DNA from: Gammaproteobacteria bacterium | GTDB taxonomy: Bacteria > Pseudomonadota > Gammaproteobacteria > UBA6429 > Thiohalophilaceae | Assembly (NCBI GenBank): GCA_030594815.1 | Contig: JAUVEN010000019.1 | Span: forward strand, 1-34,854 | DNA length: 34,854 nucleotides | Direction of reading: 5' to 3' | Shown here: positions 15,449 to 24,909 of the stretch, one piece after another | How positions within the stretch are numbered: position 1 is the first letter of the stretch | How the letters are laid out: every line of letters begins with the position of its first letter | The notes under the pieces: generated by a model | The model's input: only the letters and a program-made list of their open reading frames with translations | Databases searched by the model: none | What the model was told of the DNA's origin: nothing | Program-made: the position numbers and the translations under genes

Positions 15449-16819
15449 TTACTTAATAATACGATAACACGGCACATATTTTGTGCCGGGTAATTTCATT
15501 CGATGTTGTTCAACAAAAGAAGTGAGTAATATATCTACTGGCTTCATAATACTGGCATCGCCTCGAATCTCGAATAAGCCATGTTCTTCAACAGCACGAA
15601 TACCATCGTCTTTTACATTACCAGCAACAATGCCTGAAAAGACCCGGCGTAAGTTAGCCGCCAACGTATGTCGTGGCTGGTTTTTATGTAATTCAAGACT
15701 GCTCATATTTTCATGAGTTGGTTCGAACGGCTGTTGAAAATCCGGCTCAATATTAAGCAACCAATTAAAATAATAAGCGTCATTATTATCTCTGCGATAA
15801 TCACGCACCTCATTCATGCCAGCACTCATTTCGCGAGCCACGCGCGCAGGATCATTGATGATCACTTTATAACGTTGTTGTGCCTCAATGCCCAAAGTAT
15901 CAGCAATAAACTGATTAATACCAATAAAAAATTCTTCTGCACTATCAGGGCCACTGAGTATGAGCGGGAAAGGAATATCGGCATTATCTGGGTGTAGCAA
16001 AATACCAAGGATATAAAGAAGTTCTTCAGCCGTGCCAGCGCCACCGGGAAACACTACGATGCCATGCCCCGTTCGCACAAAAGCCTCAAGTCGTTTTTCA
16101 ATGTCAGGCATGATCACCAAATCATTAACGATGGGATTAGGCGATTCGGCGGCGATAATGCCCGGCTCAGAAATGCCGAGATACTGGCCGTTATTTATGC
16201 GTTGCTTAGCATGGCCGATGGTTGCACCCTTCATTGGCCCCTTCATCGCGCCCGGCCCACACCCGGTGCAAATATCCAGACCACGCAGTCCCATCTCATG
16301 ACCAACCTCTTTAGTGTAATCATACTCATTGCGTTTAATAGAGTGACCACCCCAGCACACGACTAGATTGGGATTGATACTGGGACGCAGAATATTGGTA
16401 TTACGCAGTATATGAAAGACAGCGTTAGTAATGCCATCAGAAGTATTGAGATCAAACTTCGGGTTATCATTTATCTCATCACTGACATAAACCACATCCC
16501 GCAGTACCGCGAACAAATGTTCGTTAATGCCTTTGATCATTTTACCATCAACAAAGGCATTGGCAGGCGCATTCTTCACTTCCAACTTAATGCCGCGGGC
16601 CTGTTGCACCACGTGGATATCAAATGATTTATAGCGTTCAAGTAATTGCTTACCATCATCCATCTTATTGCCGCAATTCAACACCGCCAGTGAACAGTTG
16701 CGGAAAATATTGTATAGCCCGCCCTGACTGGTATCGAGTAATTTACTGACTTCGACTTTGGATAACACATCCAAGCGACCTTCCGGGGTAATACGTGCAT
16801 CAATGACTGCTGGTTTCAT
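15449..16819 (-). CDS. ppnN: Nucleotide 5'-monophosphate nucleosidase PpnN (LOG family, YgdH)
   Basis: Cleaves purine and pyrimidine nucleoside monophosphates to free base and ribose 5-phosphate; in E. coli the enzyme is activated by (p)ppGpp and tunes nucleotide pools. The 456 residues align along their whole length with my recollection of E. coli PpnN (454 residues): NIFRNCSLAVLN near 37-48, the nucleotide-binding GGHS (157-160), CTGCGPGAM (184-192), the LOG motif PGGAGTAEE (258-266) and the terminal AQHRMKLPG-like segment. AAAGAGA precedes the ATG. It lies downstream of the DUF6064 gene on the same strand, separated by 77 bases with a palindrome, so it may be its own unit. Confidence 0.95.
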   Translation of the reverse strand: MKPAVIDARITPEGRLDVLSKVEVSKLLDTSQGGLYNIFRNCSLAVLNCGNKMDDGKQLLERYKSFDIHVVQQARGIKLEVKNAPANAFVDGKMIKGINEHLFAVLRDVVYVSDEINDNPKFDLNTSDGITNAVFHILRNTNILRPSINPNLVVCWGGHSIKRNEYDYTKEVGHEMGLRGLDICTGCGPGAMKGPMKGATIGHAKQRINNGQYLGISEPGIIAAESPNPIVNDLVIMPDIEKRLEAFVRTGHGIVVFPGGAGTAEELLYILGILLHPDNADIPFPLILSGPDSAEEFFIGINQFIADTLGIEAQQRYKVIINDPARVAREMSAGMNEVRDYRRDNNDAYYFNWLLNIEPDFQQPFEPTHENMSSLELHKNQPRHTLAANLRRVFSGIVAGNVKDDGIRAVEEHGLFEIRGDASIMKPVDILLTSFVEQHRMKLPGTKYVPCYRIIK

Positions 16820-16873
16820 GCGATTCTCTTTTTATAAATAAATGAGTCAAACCTTAACCTAATATAGTAAAAT

Positions 16874-16894
16874 TTAAAGGGCTCTGCCCTTTAA
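16874..16894. repeat. Perfect short palindromic tag
   Basis: TTAAAGGG, loop CTCTG, CCCTTTAA. It lies between DUF6064 and ppnN, three bases before the DUF6064 stop codon. The core GGGCTCTGCCC recurs behind the 34.4-kb element and in a worn form at 18580. Confidence 0.7.
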
Positions 16895-16896
16895 TT

Positions 16897-17481
16897 CTAC
16901 ATCACAATTAAAGTCATACCACTTATTAGCAACCAAATAATCGGAATAACATAAAGCACAGAAGAAACTTTACATAAAGTTAAAATAGCGAGTGTTGCTA
17001 AAACGGTAGGATCAGGTGTGAGGGCAAACATTTCAAACTGTAACCAGCTACGGCCAGTAATAAATGCAATGAATGGATAAATTATTAACGAAATAAATAA
17101 CAATACTAAGCCAATGTTTATCCTCGGCTGACTTTGCACAAATAAAGCAAACTGGTTTTTGATAACACCGTACCAGGTGATCAATCCCGCTTGTAAAACA
17201 AAACCTAACGCATACCAGTTTGCCACCACATGGATCTGATAAAAACGTTCAAATAAAAATGCCCACGCGACCCAAACCCAACTCACAGTTAGTAACACGG
17301 CAATTAGCCGACCAGCCCATGCAGGCTTTTTCCAGAGCGCGTAAATAATCACTAACGAGAATACGATTGAAATCAAATGCAATGGCCAGATCGCATGATT
17401 ATAAAGTTCGAATTGCCGGTAATAAACCTTATCGGTGAACAGGATAAAATCAGACAGGCTGTAGCTTATAATTTCACCCAT
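16897..17481 (-). CDS. DUF6064-like integral membrane protein
   Basis: A 194-residue protein with about six membrane helices (roughly 33-50, 60-78, 84-105, 122-142, 150-165, 170-192). The N-terminus SLSDFILFTDKVYYRQFELY, the NHAIWPLHL segment and the late FEMFALTPDPTVLATLAIL stretch match what I remember of the DUF6064 family, whose function is unknown. It starts 15 bases after the stop of the Tat aldo/keto reductase and is presumably co-transcribed with it. A membrane partner for that periplasmic enzyme is possible but unproven. Confidence 0.7.
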   Translation of the reverse strand: MGEIISYSLSDFILFTDKVYYRQFELYNHAIWPLHLISIVFSLVIIYALWKKPAWAGRLIAVLLTVSWVWVAWAFLFERFYQIHVVANWYALGFVLQAGLITWYGVIKNQFALFVQSQPRINIGLVLLFISLIIYPFIAFITGRSWLQFEMFALTPDPTVLATLAILTLCKVSSVLYVIPIIWLLISGMTLIVM

Positions 17482-17496
17482 GACTTTTCGTATGTA

Positions 17497-18441
17497 TCAA
17501 ATGAATTTTTCGACATAATCAATCATGCGCTTTCTCATTGCATGACTGGGCAACGGCCCAAAACATGCAACCATATTTTCCTTAACATGTTCTACCTGTG
17601 TCGTTGCAGGAATAGTACAAGTGACCGACGGGTGAGAAACAATAAACTTTAATAAAAACTGTGGCCATGTGTTGCAGTCAATCGTCTTCGCCCATGTTGG
17701 TAACGGTATACCGACGAGTTCATCAATTAAATCACCACGTTGAAAAGGCCGGTTGATAATCACTGCAATGCCACGTTGTTTGGCCAGTGGTAATAATCTC
17801 TCTTCGGCTTCACGGTCAAGAATATTGTAACTGAACTGCACAAAATCAAGTGGTTGCGTTTTCATGATTTCTTCTAATTCATCATGCCGTCGTCCATGCG
17901 ACGTGGTGATTCCCACGTAACGGATTTTCCCTTGCTGTTTCATGCTATACAAAGTTTTAAGATGTTCTTCCCACGAGACCAGGTTATGAACCTGCATTAA
18001 GTCAAACGCATCAACCTGCCAGTATTGCCTGGACTGTTCCATTTGCGCAGGCCCGTTATCAGATTCCCACGTCCAGACCTTATCTGCCGAAAAAATATCT
18101 TTTGTTTTTGCTAATTTATTCAGACCATAACCAATGGCCGGTTGTGATGAGCCATACATAGGAGAGGAATCAATCAGTTTACCACCCGCATTAAAAAAGG
18201 AACGCATAACCTCGGTGACATTATCCAAACCAATCGGATCATCCCCCACGTTAAATGTTCTTGAACTTCCCAACCCAATCACCGGTATTTGTTCATTACT
18301 GGAAGGTATCGATTTCGTGATTAGTTTTCCTGTCCCGGCATAGGTGAATTTCGGACTTATTAGTCCATTTATACCACCGGTTATGCCAAGCGCCATAACC
18401 TGCAAGAAACGACGACGGTCTCCATTGTGTTGATCTTTCAT
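17497..18441 (-). CDS. Tat-exported aldo/keto reductase
   Basis: A 314-residue (alpha/beta)8 oxidoreductase. The N-terminus carries a twin-arginine signal, DRRRFLQVMALGITGG (8-23), so the protein is predicted to be folded in the cytoplasm and exported. The catalytic set is readable: Asp91 and Tyr96 in LIDSSPMYGS, Lys121 in ADKVWTW, His152 in MQVHNL. NAD(P)H-binding residues are expected in the C-terminal half. ATG at 18441 is chosen because it gives the Tat signal and a Shine-Dalgarno-like AGG; a longer frame from 18477 would bury it. An exported reductase needing a nicotinamide cofactor is odd, since the periplasm lacks free NAD(P)H; relatives with this layout exist. The substrate is unknown. 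Confidence 0.82.
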   Translation of the reverse strand: MKDQHNGDRRRFLQVMALGITGGINGLISPKFTYAGTGKLITKSIPSSNEQIPVIGLGSSRTFNVGDDPIGLDNVTEVMRSFFNAGGKLIDSSPMYGSSQPAIGYGLNKLAKTKDIFSADKVWTWESDNGPAQMEQSRQYWQVDAFDLMQVHNLVSWEEHLKTLYSMKQQGKIRYVGITTSHGRRHDELEEIMKTQPLDFVQFSYNILDREAEERLLPLAKQRGIAVIINRPFQRGDLIDELVGIPLPTWAKTIDCNTWPQFLLKFIVSHPSVTCTIPATTQVEHVKENMVACFGPLPSHAMRKRMIDYVEKFI

Positions 18442-18574
18442 AACCAACCTACCGAATGTTAAAAATAATAAGATCAATAATAGAACTTAGTACCCTTTTA
18501 TGCCATAACGAACAAGAATAAGCTGCGTATGTCACCGCTCCCTTTTATTCAACATGAACTTAACTATCCGCATT

Positions 18575-18596
18575 TTAAAGGGTTCTGCCCCTTTAA
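18575..18596. repeat. Palindromic tag overlapping the 3' edge of methyltransferase copy B
   Basis: TTAAAGGG, TTCTG, CCCCTTTAA. It overlaps the stop codon of copy B (18593-18595) and abuts the 609-bp repeat boundary. Confidence 0.6.
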
Positions 18597-19159
18597 TTAG
18601 CAACAACACGTGCACTCGCAACTTGCTCACCTTCGGAATTCAATTTAATAGATTCTTCATAAAACAAAACATCAAGATCTGAAATGGCTTCACGTAATTT
18701 ACCCGATGCGACTCGAAAGTTTGAGTTCTTCGGACCGGTTACCTCTTGGTCGGTAATCAAATGTTCCTCGCAGATCAAATATCCCCCTGGTGCCAAACAC
18801 TCACACAACCTACTGATGAGGGCAAGATCGACATACCACATCACAATGATCAAATCATAATCTGAGTTAAACTGATAAGGTTCATCCAAATCATGTTCTA
18901 TCCAATTAATATCAAATCCCTGATCTTCCGCTTTTTGTCTGGCTTGGCTCAGTCCCTCATGGGAAATATCAATCGCATCAACTTGAAATCCAGCTTGCGC
19001 CAATAATAGTGATATACGTCCAGCACCACAGGCTACATCCAGAGCTCGACCAACAGGTAGTTTCGGTAACCACTCTTCCACTAGCGTCACAGGATTATTT
19101 TTATGATAGCTATTTTCAGTATATCGTTTATTCCACTTTTCTCTGTCTTGTTTGCTCAT
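18593..19159 (-). CDS. Class I SAM-dependent methyltransferase, copy B
   Basis: A 188-residue near-twin of the gene at 14778-15347. The SAM motif ALDVACGAGRISLLL and all other core segments are unchanged. Differences are mostly conservative and scattered (KED/KQD near the start, AEAQGF/AEDQGF, ESYQFD/EPYQFN, ILFYEEF/VLFYEES). Both copies are open throughout, so both may be functional. The C-terminal codon change arises because the palindromic tag supplies the stop. Substrate unknown. Confidence 0.85.
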   Translation of the reverse strand: MSKQDREKWNKRYTENSYHKNNPVTLVEEWLPKLPVGRALDVACGAGRISLLLAQAGFQVDAIDISHEGLSQARQKAEDQGFDINWIEHDLDEPYQFNSDYDLIIVMWYVDLALISRLCECLAPGGYLICEEHLITDQEVTGPKNSNFRVASGKLREAISDLDVLFYEESIKLNSEGEQVASARVVAN

Positions 19160-19205
19160 AATCAGTAAAACATCACTCTTTTAGTTAATAGGCTTGATCA
19201 AAATT
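18597..19205 (-). repeat. 609-bp direct repeat, copy B
   Basis: Partner of 14785-15393, same orientation and equal length. The right boundary is directly followed by AAATCCCTCCGTCCCC, a tag-like sequence. Recombination between the copies would delete or amplify a 3.8-kb unit containing ppnN. Confidence 0.85.
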
Positions 19206-19304
19206 AAATCCCTCCGTCCCCTATTACCGCTCTGCCCCCATTTACTGTTTATTAAATTGAACTCTTACCCCTCATCGGCATCCAACAGCTTAGCGGAGAA
19301 ACGT

Positions 19305-20282
19305 ATGCCGATGCCGAATTTCACACTAATTGAAAGCAGATGGGCGAGATGGATACTTTATCCTATTTTCTTCATCATTATTAGCTACTTGCTTTCAGGA
19401 CACAGTTTTTCAAACGATAATGGTTTTGATTTAACAGGATCGTTAATTCCCGTTGATCAAATTCACCATGGCGGCCCACCGAAAGATGGCATTCCATCTA
19501 TTGATGAACCACATTTTGTTAAAGCCGAGAATGTTCGTTTTCTTAAACCCAATGATCGAATACTAGGCTTGGTCTACAAGGGTATGGCGCGAGCTTACCC
19601 AATAAAAATTCTAAATTATCATGAAATAGTGAATGACAATATTCAACAACAAGCCATCATCATTAGTTACTGTCCACTCTGTGGTAGTGGCATGGCCTTT
19701 AAAACAAAAATGAATCACAAAGATAATACGTTTGGCGTGTCGGGGTTACTCTACAACAGCGACATGCTTTTATACGACCGTGAATCAGAATCACTCTGGT
19801 CACAAATTTTAAGCAAATCCATAAGCGGTAAAATGAAAGGAACTCAATTAGATTCACTCGTATTACAAAACACCACATGGAAAAATTGGTTAGAACGCAA
19901 TCCAACAACCGATGTACTCTCCACTGATACCGGTTATAGACGAGACTACTCTCAACACCCGTATGGTCAATACGATATCAACAAGGCTATTTACTTTCCG
20001 GTTAAATATTCCAGCGCTCGATTTCACCCTAAAGAACGTGTCTTCGGAATAACAATAGGAAAATTGCATAAAGCTTATCCTATGTCAGAATTATCGAAGC
20101 AAAATAAATCTATCATTACAGATACTTTTTCAGGTGAAAGGTTGAGTATTGAATTTGATGCCGAAAATCAAAGTGCAGTAATTTACAACTCACAACATAA
20201 AGCGCTACCTAGCACCACGCTATTTTGGTTTGCCTGGTATGCTTTTCATCCAGAAACAGAAATATATAAATATAAGAAATAA
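19305..20282 (+). CDS. DUF3179-domain protein, membrane-anchored
   Basis: A 325-residue protein from the ATG at 19305, which has GCGGAGA upstream; the frame runs open from 19194 but that part overlaps the repeat boundary and reads like non-coding sequence. A single N-terminal hydrophobic segment (about 14-34, WILYPIFFIIISYLLSG) anchors or exports it. The DUF3179 core contains ISYCPLCGSGMAF (about 119-131), with a Cys-x-x-Cys pair, and SGLLYNSDMLLYDRESESLW (about 145-164). The family is widespread in marine bacteria and its function is unknown; the conserved cysteines suggest metal or redox chemistry outside the cytoplasm. It stands alone. Confidence 0.85.
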   Translation: MPMPNFTLIESRWARWILYPIFFIIISYLLSGHSFSNDNGFDLTGSLIPVDQIHHGGPPKDGIPSIDEPHFVKAENVRFLKPNDRILGLVYKGMARAYPIKILNYHEIVNDNIQQQAIIISYCPLCGSGMAFKTKMNHKDNTFGVSGLLYNSDMLLYDRESESLWSQILSKSISGKMKGTQLDSLVLQNTTWKNWLERNPTTDVLSTDTGYRRDYSQHPYGQYDINKAIYFPVKYSSARFHPKERVFGITIGKLHKAYPMSELSKQNKSIITDTFSGERLSIEFDAENQSAVIYNSQHKALPSTTLFWFAWYAFHPETEIYKYKK

Positions 20283-20293
20283 AAAATTATATT

Positions 20294-20408
20294 GGGGGCT
20301 ATCCCCTATTATTTATTGACTCATAAATTATCTCTAATCAATCGAAGTCTGACCCCATTGATTCTTGTTTTACTCCGACCCCTTTTATTAATCACTCCAT
20401 CTCCTTTA
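20294..20408. repeat. Cluster of intergenic tags between converging genes
   Basis: Four tag-like units in a row: GGGGGCTATCCCC (20294-20306), GTCTGACCCC (20347-20356), TACTCCGACCCC (20371-20382) and ATCACTCCATCTCCTTTAA (20390-20408). The last two resemble a decayed palindrome of the 1466-1506 type. Confidence 0.55.
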
Positions 20409-20427
20409 ATTTTAATGAATAACTAAA

Positions 20428-21180
20428 TTAGATTTTTGTCTTATTAATTAAATGATCAATCAAATCCATAGGTAATGGAAAAACAATCGTATTCGTTCGT
20501 TCACTCGCAATTTCTGTTAATGTTTGTAAGTAGCGCAACTGTAATGCCTCAGACTGTTCAGAAAGTATTTTTGCCGCTGATAAAAGTTTCTCGGCTGCCT
20601 GCATCTCACCTTCTGCATGAATCACTTTGGCACGTCTTGTACGTTCTGCTTCTGCTTGTTTGGCAATGGCACGGATCATATTTTCATTAAGATCAATGTG
20701 TTTGATTTCTACATTGCTAACTTTAATGCCCCAGGCATCCGTTTGCTGATCAAGCACACTTTGGATATCTGTATTAAGGCGGTCACGTTCCGCCAGCATT
20801 TCATCCAGTTCATGCTGGCCCAATACAGAACGTAATGTTGTTTGTGCCAACTGACTGGTCGCTTCATAAAAATTCTCAACCTGTATGATTGATTTTTCAG
20901 GATCAATAACACGAAAGTAAACAACTGCATTTACATTCACTGAAACATTATCACGTGAAATTACATCCTGACTGGGTACATCCATAACAACGGTACGCAA
21001 ATCTACCCTTACCATTTGTTGAACAAGAGGAATAACAATAATAAAACCAGGACCTTTTACTTTCCAGAAACGCCCGAGCATAAAAATAACACCGCGCTCA
21101 TATTCACGCAGAATTCTTATTGCACTGGAAAAAAACATAACGATAAGTACTACCAATATATACATGCTATATTCTGTCAT
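20428..21180 (-). CDS. Slipin, SPFH/band 7 membrane protein
   Basis: A 250-residue membrane-scaffold protein. An N-terminal hydrophobic hairpin (4-20) is followed by the stomatin signature [14 protein letters not shown] (25-38), [11 protein letters not shown], the band 7 core ([20 protein letters not shown], about 60-79) and a coiled-coil with [20 protein letters not shown] (about 181-200). Such proteins form large rings in the inner membrane, and the partner NfeD is encoded directly upstream with a four-base ATGA overlap. In archaeal homologues the NfeD-type protease cleaves the stomatin C-terminus; the LPMDLIDHL tail here is the analogous hydrophobic region. Confidence 0.93.
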   Translation of the reverse strand: MTEYSMYILVVLIVMFFSSAIRILREYERGVIFMLGRFWKVKGPGFIIVIPLVQQMVRVDLRTVVMDVPSQDVISRDNVSVNVNAVVYFRVIDPEKSIIQVENFYEATSQLAQTTLRSVLGQHELDEMLAERDRLNTDIQSVLDQQTDAWGIKVSNVEIKHIDLNENMIRAIAKQAEAERTRRAKVIHAEGEMQAAEKLLSAAKILSEQSEALQLRYLQTLTEIASERTNTIVFPLPMDLIDHLINKTKI

Positions 21181-22550
21181 TGTTCTAACTCCTGTTTTGC
21201 TGTGTCCAAAGGCTCAACCTGTAAGGTCAAACCATCGATACCAATAACCTTTACAGCCTGTCCTTTCTGTAAAGGTGTATTACAGAGCGCACTCCAGTTT
21301 TCACTATGAACGTTAACTCTGCCCTCTTGTTCAAAATCTTCAACGACCAACGCTTCACTACCCAGTAACTCTTCCATGCCACTGACAACGGGTCGCCGTC
21401 GTGCTTTTATTGCCATGCCAACAACAAAAACAAGCAAAAGAACACTGGTAACAGCAAAGGTTGCAATCACCGAAATATCAATACCAAAACCGGGTACATC
21501 GGTATCCATCAAAATAATGGAACCAATAACAAACGAGATCACACCACCGATACCAAGCACACCAAAACTCGGTTCAAAGGCTTCACCTACCATCAAAGCA
21601 ATGCCTAATAAAATAAGTGCCATGCCGGCATAATTAATGGGTAACAACTGAAAGGAATACATCGCTAACAATAAACAAATTGCACCAACCGTTCCGGGGA
21701 CAATCGAACCGGGATTATAGAATTCAAGTATCAATCCATAGATGCCGAGCAACATAAAAATATAAGCAATATTTGGATTAGTAATAACGCTAAGCAATCG
21801 ACTACGCCAGTCCGGATTAATTTCATTTACCGTTAAACCTGCCGTTTTTAATCGAATCTTTTGTCCCTGAATAAAAACCTCACGACCATCAATCTGTTTC
21901 AGCAAATCAGTTGTACTGCCAGCAACAATATCAATGACATTTTTTTTCAACGCATCACCAGCAGGAAGACTCGCCGCTTCTCTCACGGCTTTTTCAGCCC
22001 ACTCCTGATTGCGACCACGCAATTGTGCCAGTCCACGTATATAAGCAACCGCATCATTAATGACTTTTCGTTGCAATGTTGTTTTATTGTCTTCCGGCGC
22101 AGGCTTGTTCTTCTGCTCTTTTCCCTTTTGAAAATCAGGCGGTGAAATACCACCAATCTGCACTGGCGTTGCCGCCCCCAGATTTGTGCCTGGCGCCATA
22201 GCAGAAATATGACTTGCATAAAGAATATAAGTGCCCGCACTGGCTGCACGCGCACCCGTTGGTGCAACATAAACAGCAACAGGTACGGAAGAATTGGTGA
22301 TATTTTTAATGATCGATCGCATGGCAGAATCCAGACCGCCAGGCGTATCCATTTGAATAACAATCAACTCTGCCTGTTGCAGAGTAGCCATTTTCATCGA
22401 CCGTTCAACATAATCATCCGTTGCAGGTCCAATGGCATCATTTATTGTTAACTGAAAAACAGCACGACTGACATTATTAGCAGATGCAGTGATCAATAAA
22501 GCACCTGCAAAGAAAAGTACTAACGGAATAAATCGTTGCTTGATTCCCAT
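21177..22550 (-). CDS. NfeD-family membrane serine protease (ClpP-like, slipin partner)
   Basis: A 457-residue protein. The signal peptide (7-24) ends near SA/NN. A ClpP/crotonase-like protease domain follows (about 28-215) with [14 protein letters not shown] and [12 protein letters not shown], in which Ser104 is the predicted nucleophile; a lysine base is expected further on. Four or so membrane helices (about 225-365) and a C-terminal NfeD OB-fold domain (about 375-450) complete the long NfeD1b layout. ATG at 22550 is chosen because it gives a clean signal peptide; an upstream TTG at 22571 is possible. It is translationally coupled to the slipin gene and likely works with it in membrane quality control. 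Confidence 0.9.
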   Translation of the reverse strand: MGIKQRFIPLVLFFAGALLITASANNVSRAVFQLTINDAIGPATDDYVERSMKMATLQQAELIVIQMDTPGGLDSAMRSIIKNITNSSVPVAVYVAPTGARAASAGTYILYASHISAMAPGTNLGAATPVQIGGISPPDFQKGKEQKNKPAPEDNKTTLQRKVINDAVAYIRGLAQLRGRNQEWAEKAVREAASLPAGDALKKNVIDIVAGSTTDLLKQIDGREVFIQGQKIRLKTAGLTVNEINPDWRSRLLSVITNPNIAYIFMLLGIYGLILEFYNPGSIVPGTVGAICLLLAMYSFQLLPINYAGMALILLGIALMVGEAFEPSFGVLGIGGVISFVIGSIILMDTDVPGFGIDISVIATFAVTSVLLLVFVVGMAIKARRRPVVSGMEELLGSEALVVEDFEQEGRVNVHSENWSALCNTPLQKGQAVKVIGIDGLTLQVEPLDTAKQELEQ

Positions 22551-22705
22551 GTCATCTAAACTTCCAGACAATTTTCCTAGTTAAATATGAATACACTGTT
22601 ATGAAATATTCGATCCCACATTATTAATCATAGCTCATAAGGACATATATGCGCCATGGATTCATTGAAATATAAAAGTATTCAGCTCTTTAGTTTTTAT
22701 TCTAC

Positions 22706-23761
22706 TTAAGCAACCGTAACTTCTTCGGACAAGTACACATCCTGAATAGCATTCAGTAAAGCAATGCCCTGCTCCATAGGTTTCTGGAAAGCTTTGCGTC
22801 CTGAAATCAATCCCATGCCACCGGCGCGTTTGTTAATAACGGCTGTACGCACTGCCTGATGTAAATCATCATCACCGGATGCACCACCAGAATTGATCAT
22901 GCCAACACGACCCATGAAGCAATTAGCCACCTGGTAACGCACAAGATCAATCGGATGTTCTGTTGTCAGTTCGGAATACACTTTTGGGTGGGTCTTACCA
23001 AACTTGATTGCATTGAAGCCGCCGTTATTTTGCGCCTGTTTTTGTTTAATGATGTCCGCATCTATTGTTGCAGCTAAATAATTAGCCTGGCCAGTAAGAT
23101 CAGCCGAGACATGATAATCCGTACCTTCATGCTTAAAGGCATCGTTACGTAAATAAGCCCATAATACACAGACCATACCAAGGTCATGAGCATGTTCAAA
23201 GGCTTCACTTATTTCCTGTATTTGCCGACGCGATTGCGATTGCCCCGAGCCAAAATACACAGTCGCACCTACAGCAACGGCCCCCATATCAAAAGCCTGA
23301 TCAACACTGGCAAACAAAGTCTGGTCGTATTGGTTAGGGTAACTAAGCAATTCGTTGTGATTAATTTTTACAATAAAAGGAATTTTATGTGCATAGTCTC
23401 GGGCAATACTATTCAATACACCCAGTGTCGAAGCCACGCCATTGCAACCGCCTTCGATCGCCAGTTCGATAATATTTGCCGGATCGAAAAACGCAGGGTT
23501 AGGTGCAAAGGATGCGCCAGCAGAATGTTCAACACCCTGATCTACCGGCAACAATGACATATAACCCGTGCCTGCAAGACGACCATGATTATAAAGTGCA
23601 TTCAGATTTCTTAACACCGCAGGCTTACGGTTCTTATGAGCAACAACTCTGTCGATATAGTCTGGCCCTGGAGCATGTATTACAGATTTAGGTATACCGG
23701 TACATGTATGCTCAAGAATAGAAGTCGCTTCATCAGCAAGAATTTTTACAATATCTGTCAT
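22706..23761 (-). CDS. fbaB: Class I fructose-bisphosphate aldolase, FbaB/DhnA type
   Basis: Splits fructose 1,6-bisphosphate to glyceraldehyde 3-phosphate and dihydroxyacetone phosphate through a Schiff base, in glycolysis or gluconeogenesis. The 351-residue protein matches my recollection of E. coli FbaB in length and sequence: [30 protein letters not shown], the barrel strand ADIIKQK with the expected Schiff-base lysine, ENPIDLVRY-like EHPIDLVRY, and [20 protein letters not shown] near the phosphate site. ATG at 23761 is chosen because GAGGAG is perfectly spaced; the frame extends to a TTG at 23782. It is transcribed alone, with tags in the upstream gap. Confidence 0.94.
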   Translation of the reverse strand: MTDIVKILADEATSILEHTCTGIPKSVIHAPGPDYIDRVVAHKNRKPAVLRNLNALYNHGRLAGTGYMSLLPVDQGVEHSAGASFAPNPAFFDPANIIELAIEGGCNGVASTLGVLNSIARDYAHKIPFIVKINHNELLSYPNQYDQTLFASVDQAFDMGAVAVGATVYFGSGQSQSRRQIQEISEAFEHAHDLGMVCVLWAYLRNDAFKHEGTDYHVSADLTGQANYLAATIDADIIKQKQAQNNGGFNAIKFGKTHPKVYSELTTEHPIDLVRYQVANCFMGRVGMINSGGASGDDDLHQAVRTAVINKRAGGMGLISGRKAFQKPMEQGIALLNAIQDVYLSEEVTVA

Positions 23762-23807
23762 GACAATCTCCTCATTTACCAAACAGTATAGTCTCTTTAT
23801 TTATAAA

Positions 23808-23872
23808 AGGGGCAGAGCATAATAATGGGATCAGAACACATTTATCATTCATAGAGTTTTTACTCTGACCCC
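23808..23872. repeat. Inverted pair of tags (GGGGCAGAG / CTCTGACCCC)
   Basis: GGGGCAGAG at 23808-23816 and CTCTGACCCC at 23863-23872 face each other, with a GGGATCAGA half-tag between them, in the divergent gap between fbaB and the phosphoesterase gene. Confidence 0.6.
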
Positions 23873-23967
23873 AAATATTATTGTTAAAAAACTGTCATAA
23901 AACTTTAGCTTGTTCGTCATATTCATCATCTACTCTTATCGATATTAAAAGTAGAGGATCGATACTG

Positions 23968-24789
23968 ATGACAAACATTACCCGATTAAAGCCATTAAAG
24001 TGTAGAACTGTCTGGCTTTCTGATATCCACCTTGGATATCGTGGATGTAAGTCAGAGTATCTGCTCGATTTTCTTCAACAAGTAGAATGTGAATATATCT
24101 ATCTTGTAGGGGATATCTTTGATCTCTGGTCTATGAAACAAAAGGGCTTTTACTGGCCTCAGTCACACAATAACATTATTCGCACTATACTTGGCAAAGC
24201 CAAACATAATACAAAGGTAGTTTACATTCCAGGAAATCATGATGAAATATTCCGTGAATACGATGGCATGAAATTTGGAAATGTAGAAATTCATAATAAA
24301 TATATTCACAACACAGTAGATGGACGCAAACTTTTAATGATGCACGGCGATGAATTTGATAGCGCTGTGCAATTAAGTCGACTGGCAAGTTTTATCGGTG
24401 ACAAAAGTTATGATTTTTCGCTTTATGTAAACCGATATCTTCAAGTCTTTCGTCGTATGATGGGGTTTACTTACTGGTCACTTTCAGATTACCTCAAAAG
24501 CAAAGTACAAAATACCATGGATGTAATTTCTAAATTTGAAAACGCTGTTGCATATGAAGCAAAAAATTCAGATGTAGATGGCGTGGTCTGCGGCCATATA
24601 CATAATGCACAACTTAAGGAAATAAACGGTGTACTCTATTGCAATGACGGTGACTGGGTAGAAAACTGTACAACAATGATTGAGCACCATGACGGCACAC
24701 TTGAGTTACTCCGTTGGCGCGAAAATGTAACATCACTTGCGGTGCATCCCCCTAAATATTCTAAAATTCCTGAAGCCAAAATCGCATAA
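23968..24789 (+). CDS. LpxH-like metallophosphoesterase (COG2908)
   Basis: A 273-residue calcineurin-like phosphoesterase. The metal-binding motifs are all present: SDIHLG (18-23), GDIFDLW (48-54), GNHDE (89-93), MHGDEFD (115-121) and CGHIHNA near 205-211. The family is commonly annotated as UDP-2,3-diacylglucosamine diphosphatase, the lipid A step after LpxD/LpxB-substrate formation. This subgroup is longer than E. coli LpxH (240 residues), and its real substrate is uncertain. ATG at 23968 is used, with GAGG upstream; the frame is open from 23881. No signal peptide. It stands alone; with the lpxD-like gene 22 kb away it makes two possible lipid A genes in this window. Confidence 0.82.
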   Translation: MTNITRLKPLKCRTVWLSDIHLGYRGCKSEYLLDFLQQVECEYIYLVGDIFDLWSMKQKGFYWPQSHNNIIRTILGKAKHNTKVVYIPGNHDEIFREYDGMKFGNVEIHNKYIHNTVDGRKLLMMHGDEFDSAVQLSRLASFIGDKSYDFSLYVNRYLQVFRRMMGFTYWSLSDYLKSKVQNTMDVISKFENAVAYEAKNSDVDGVVCGHIHNAQLKEINGVLYCNDGDWVENCTTMIEHHDGTLELLRWRENVTSLAVHPPKYSKIPEAKIA

Positions 24790-24833
24790 AGAACTTGATT
24801 GCAACATCTATAATTTAAGAATTTAATTTAAGA

Positions 24834-24853
24834 GCTCTGCCCCTGATGGATCC
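24834..24853. repeat. Solitary, degenerate MITE terminus
   Basis: GCTCTGCCCCTGATGGATCC resembles the outer end of the MITE-like elements (CTGACCCTGAGGGATCC) but has no second end or body nearby. Confidence 0.45.
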
Positions 24854-24909
24854 TTTTTAATGTCCTATTATTAATTAGATATAAAACCAACCTCTCTGAG
24901 GGTTACGCC

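Noticed and set aside
16032-16366. Plus-strand frames of 89 and 100 residues inside ppnN
   Set aside because: They are antisense shadows of a strongly conserved gene and show no independent features.
19194-19304. N-terminal extension of the DUF3179 gene to 19194
   Set aside because: It starts inside the 609-bp repeat boundary, runs through tag-like sequence, and would place a polar segment before the membrane anchor; ATG 19305 has a good ribosome site.
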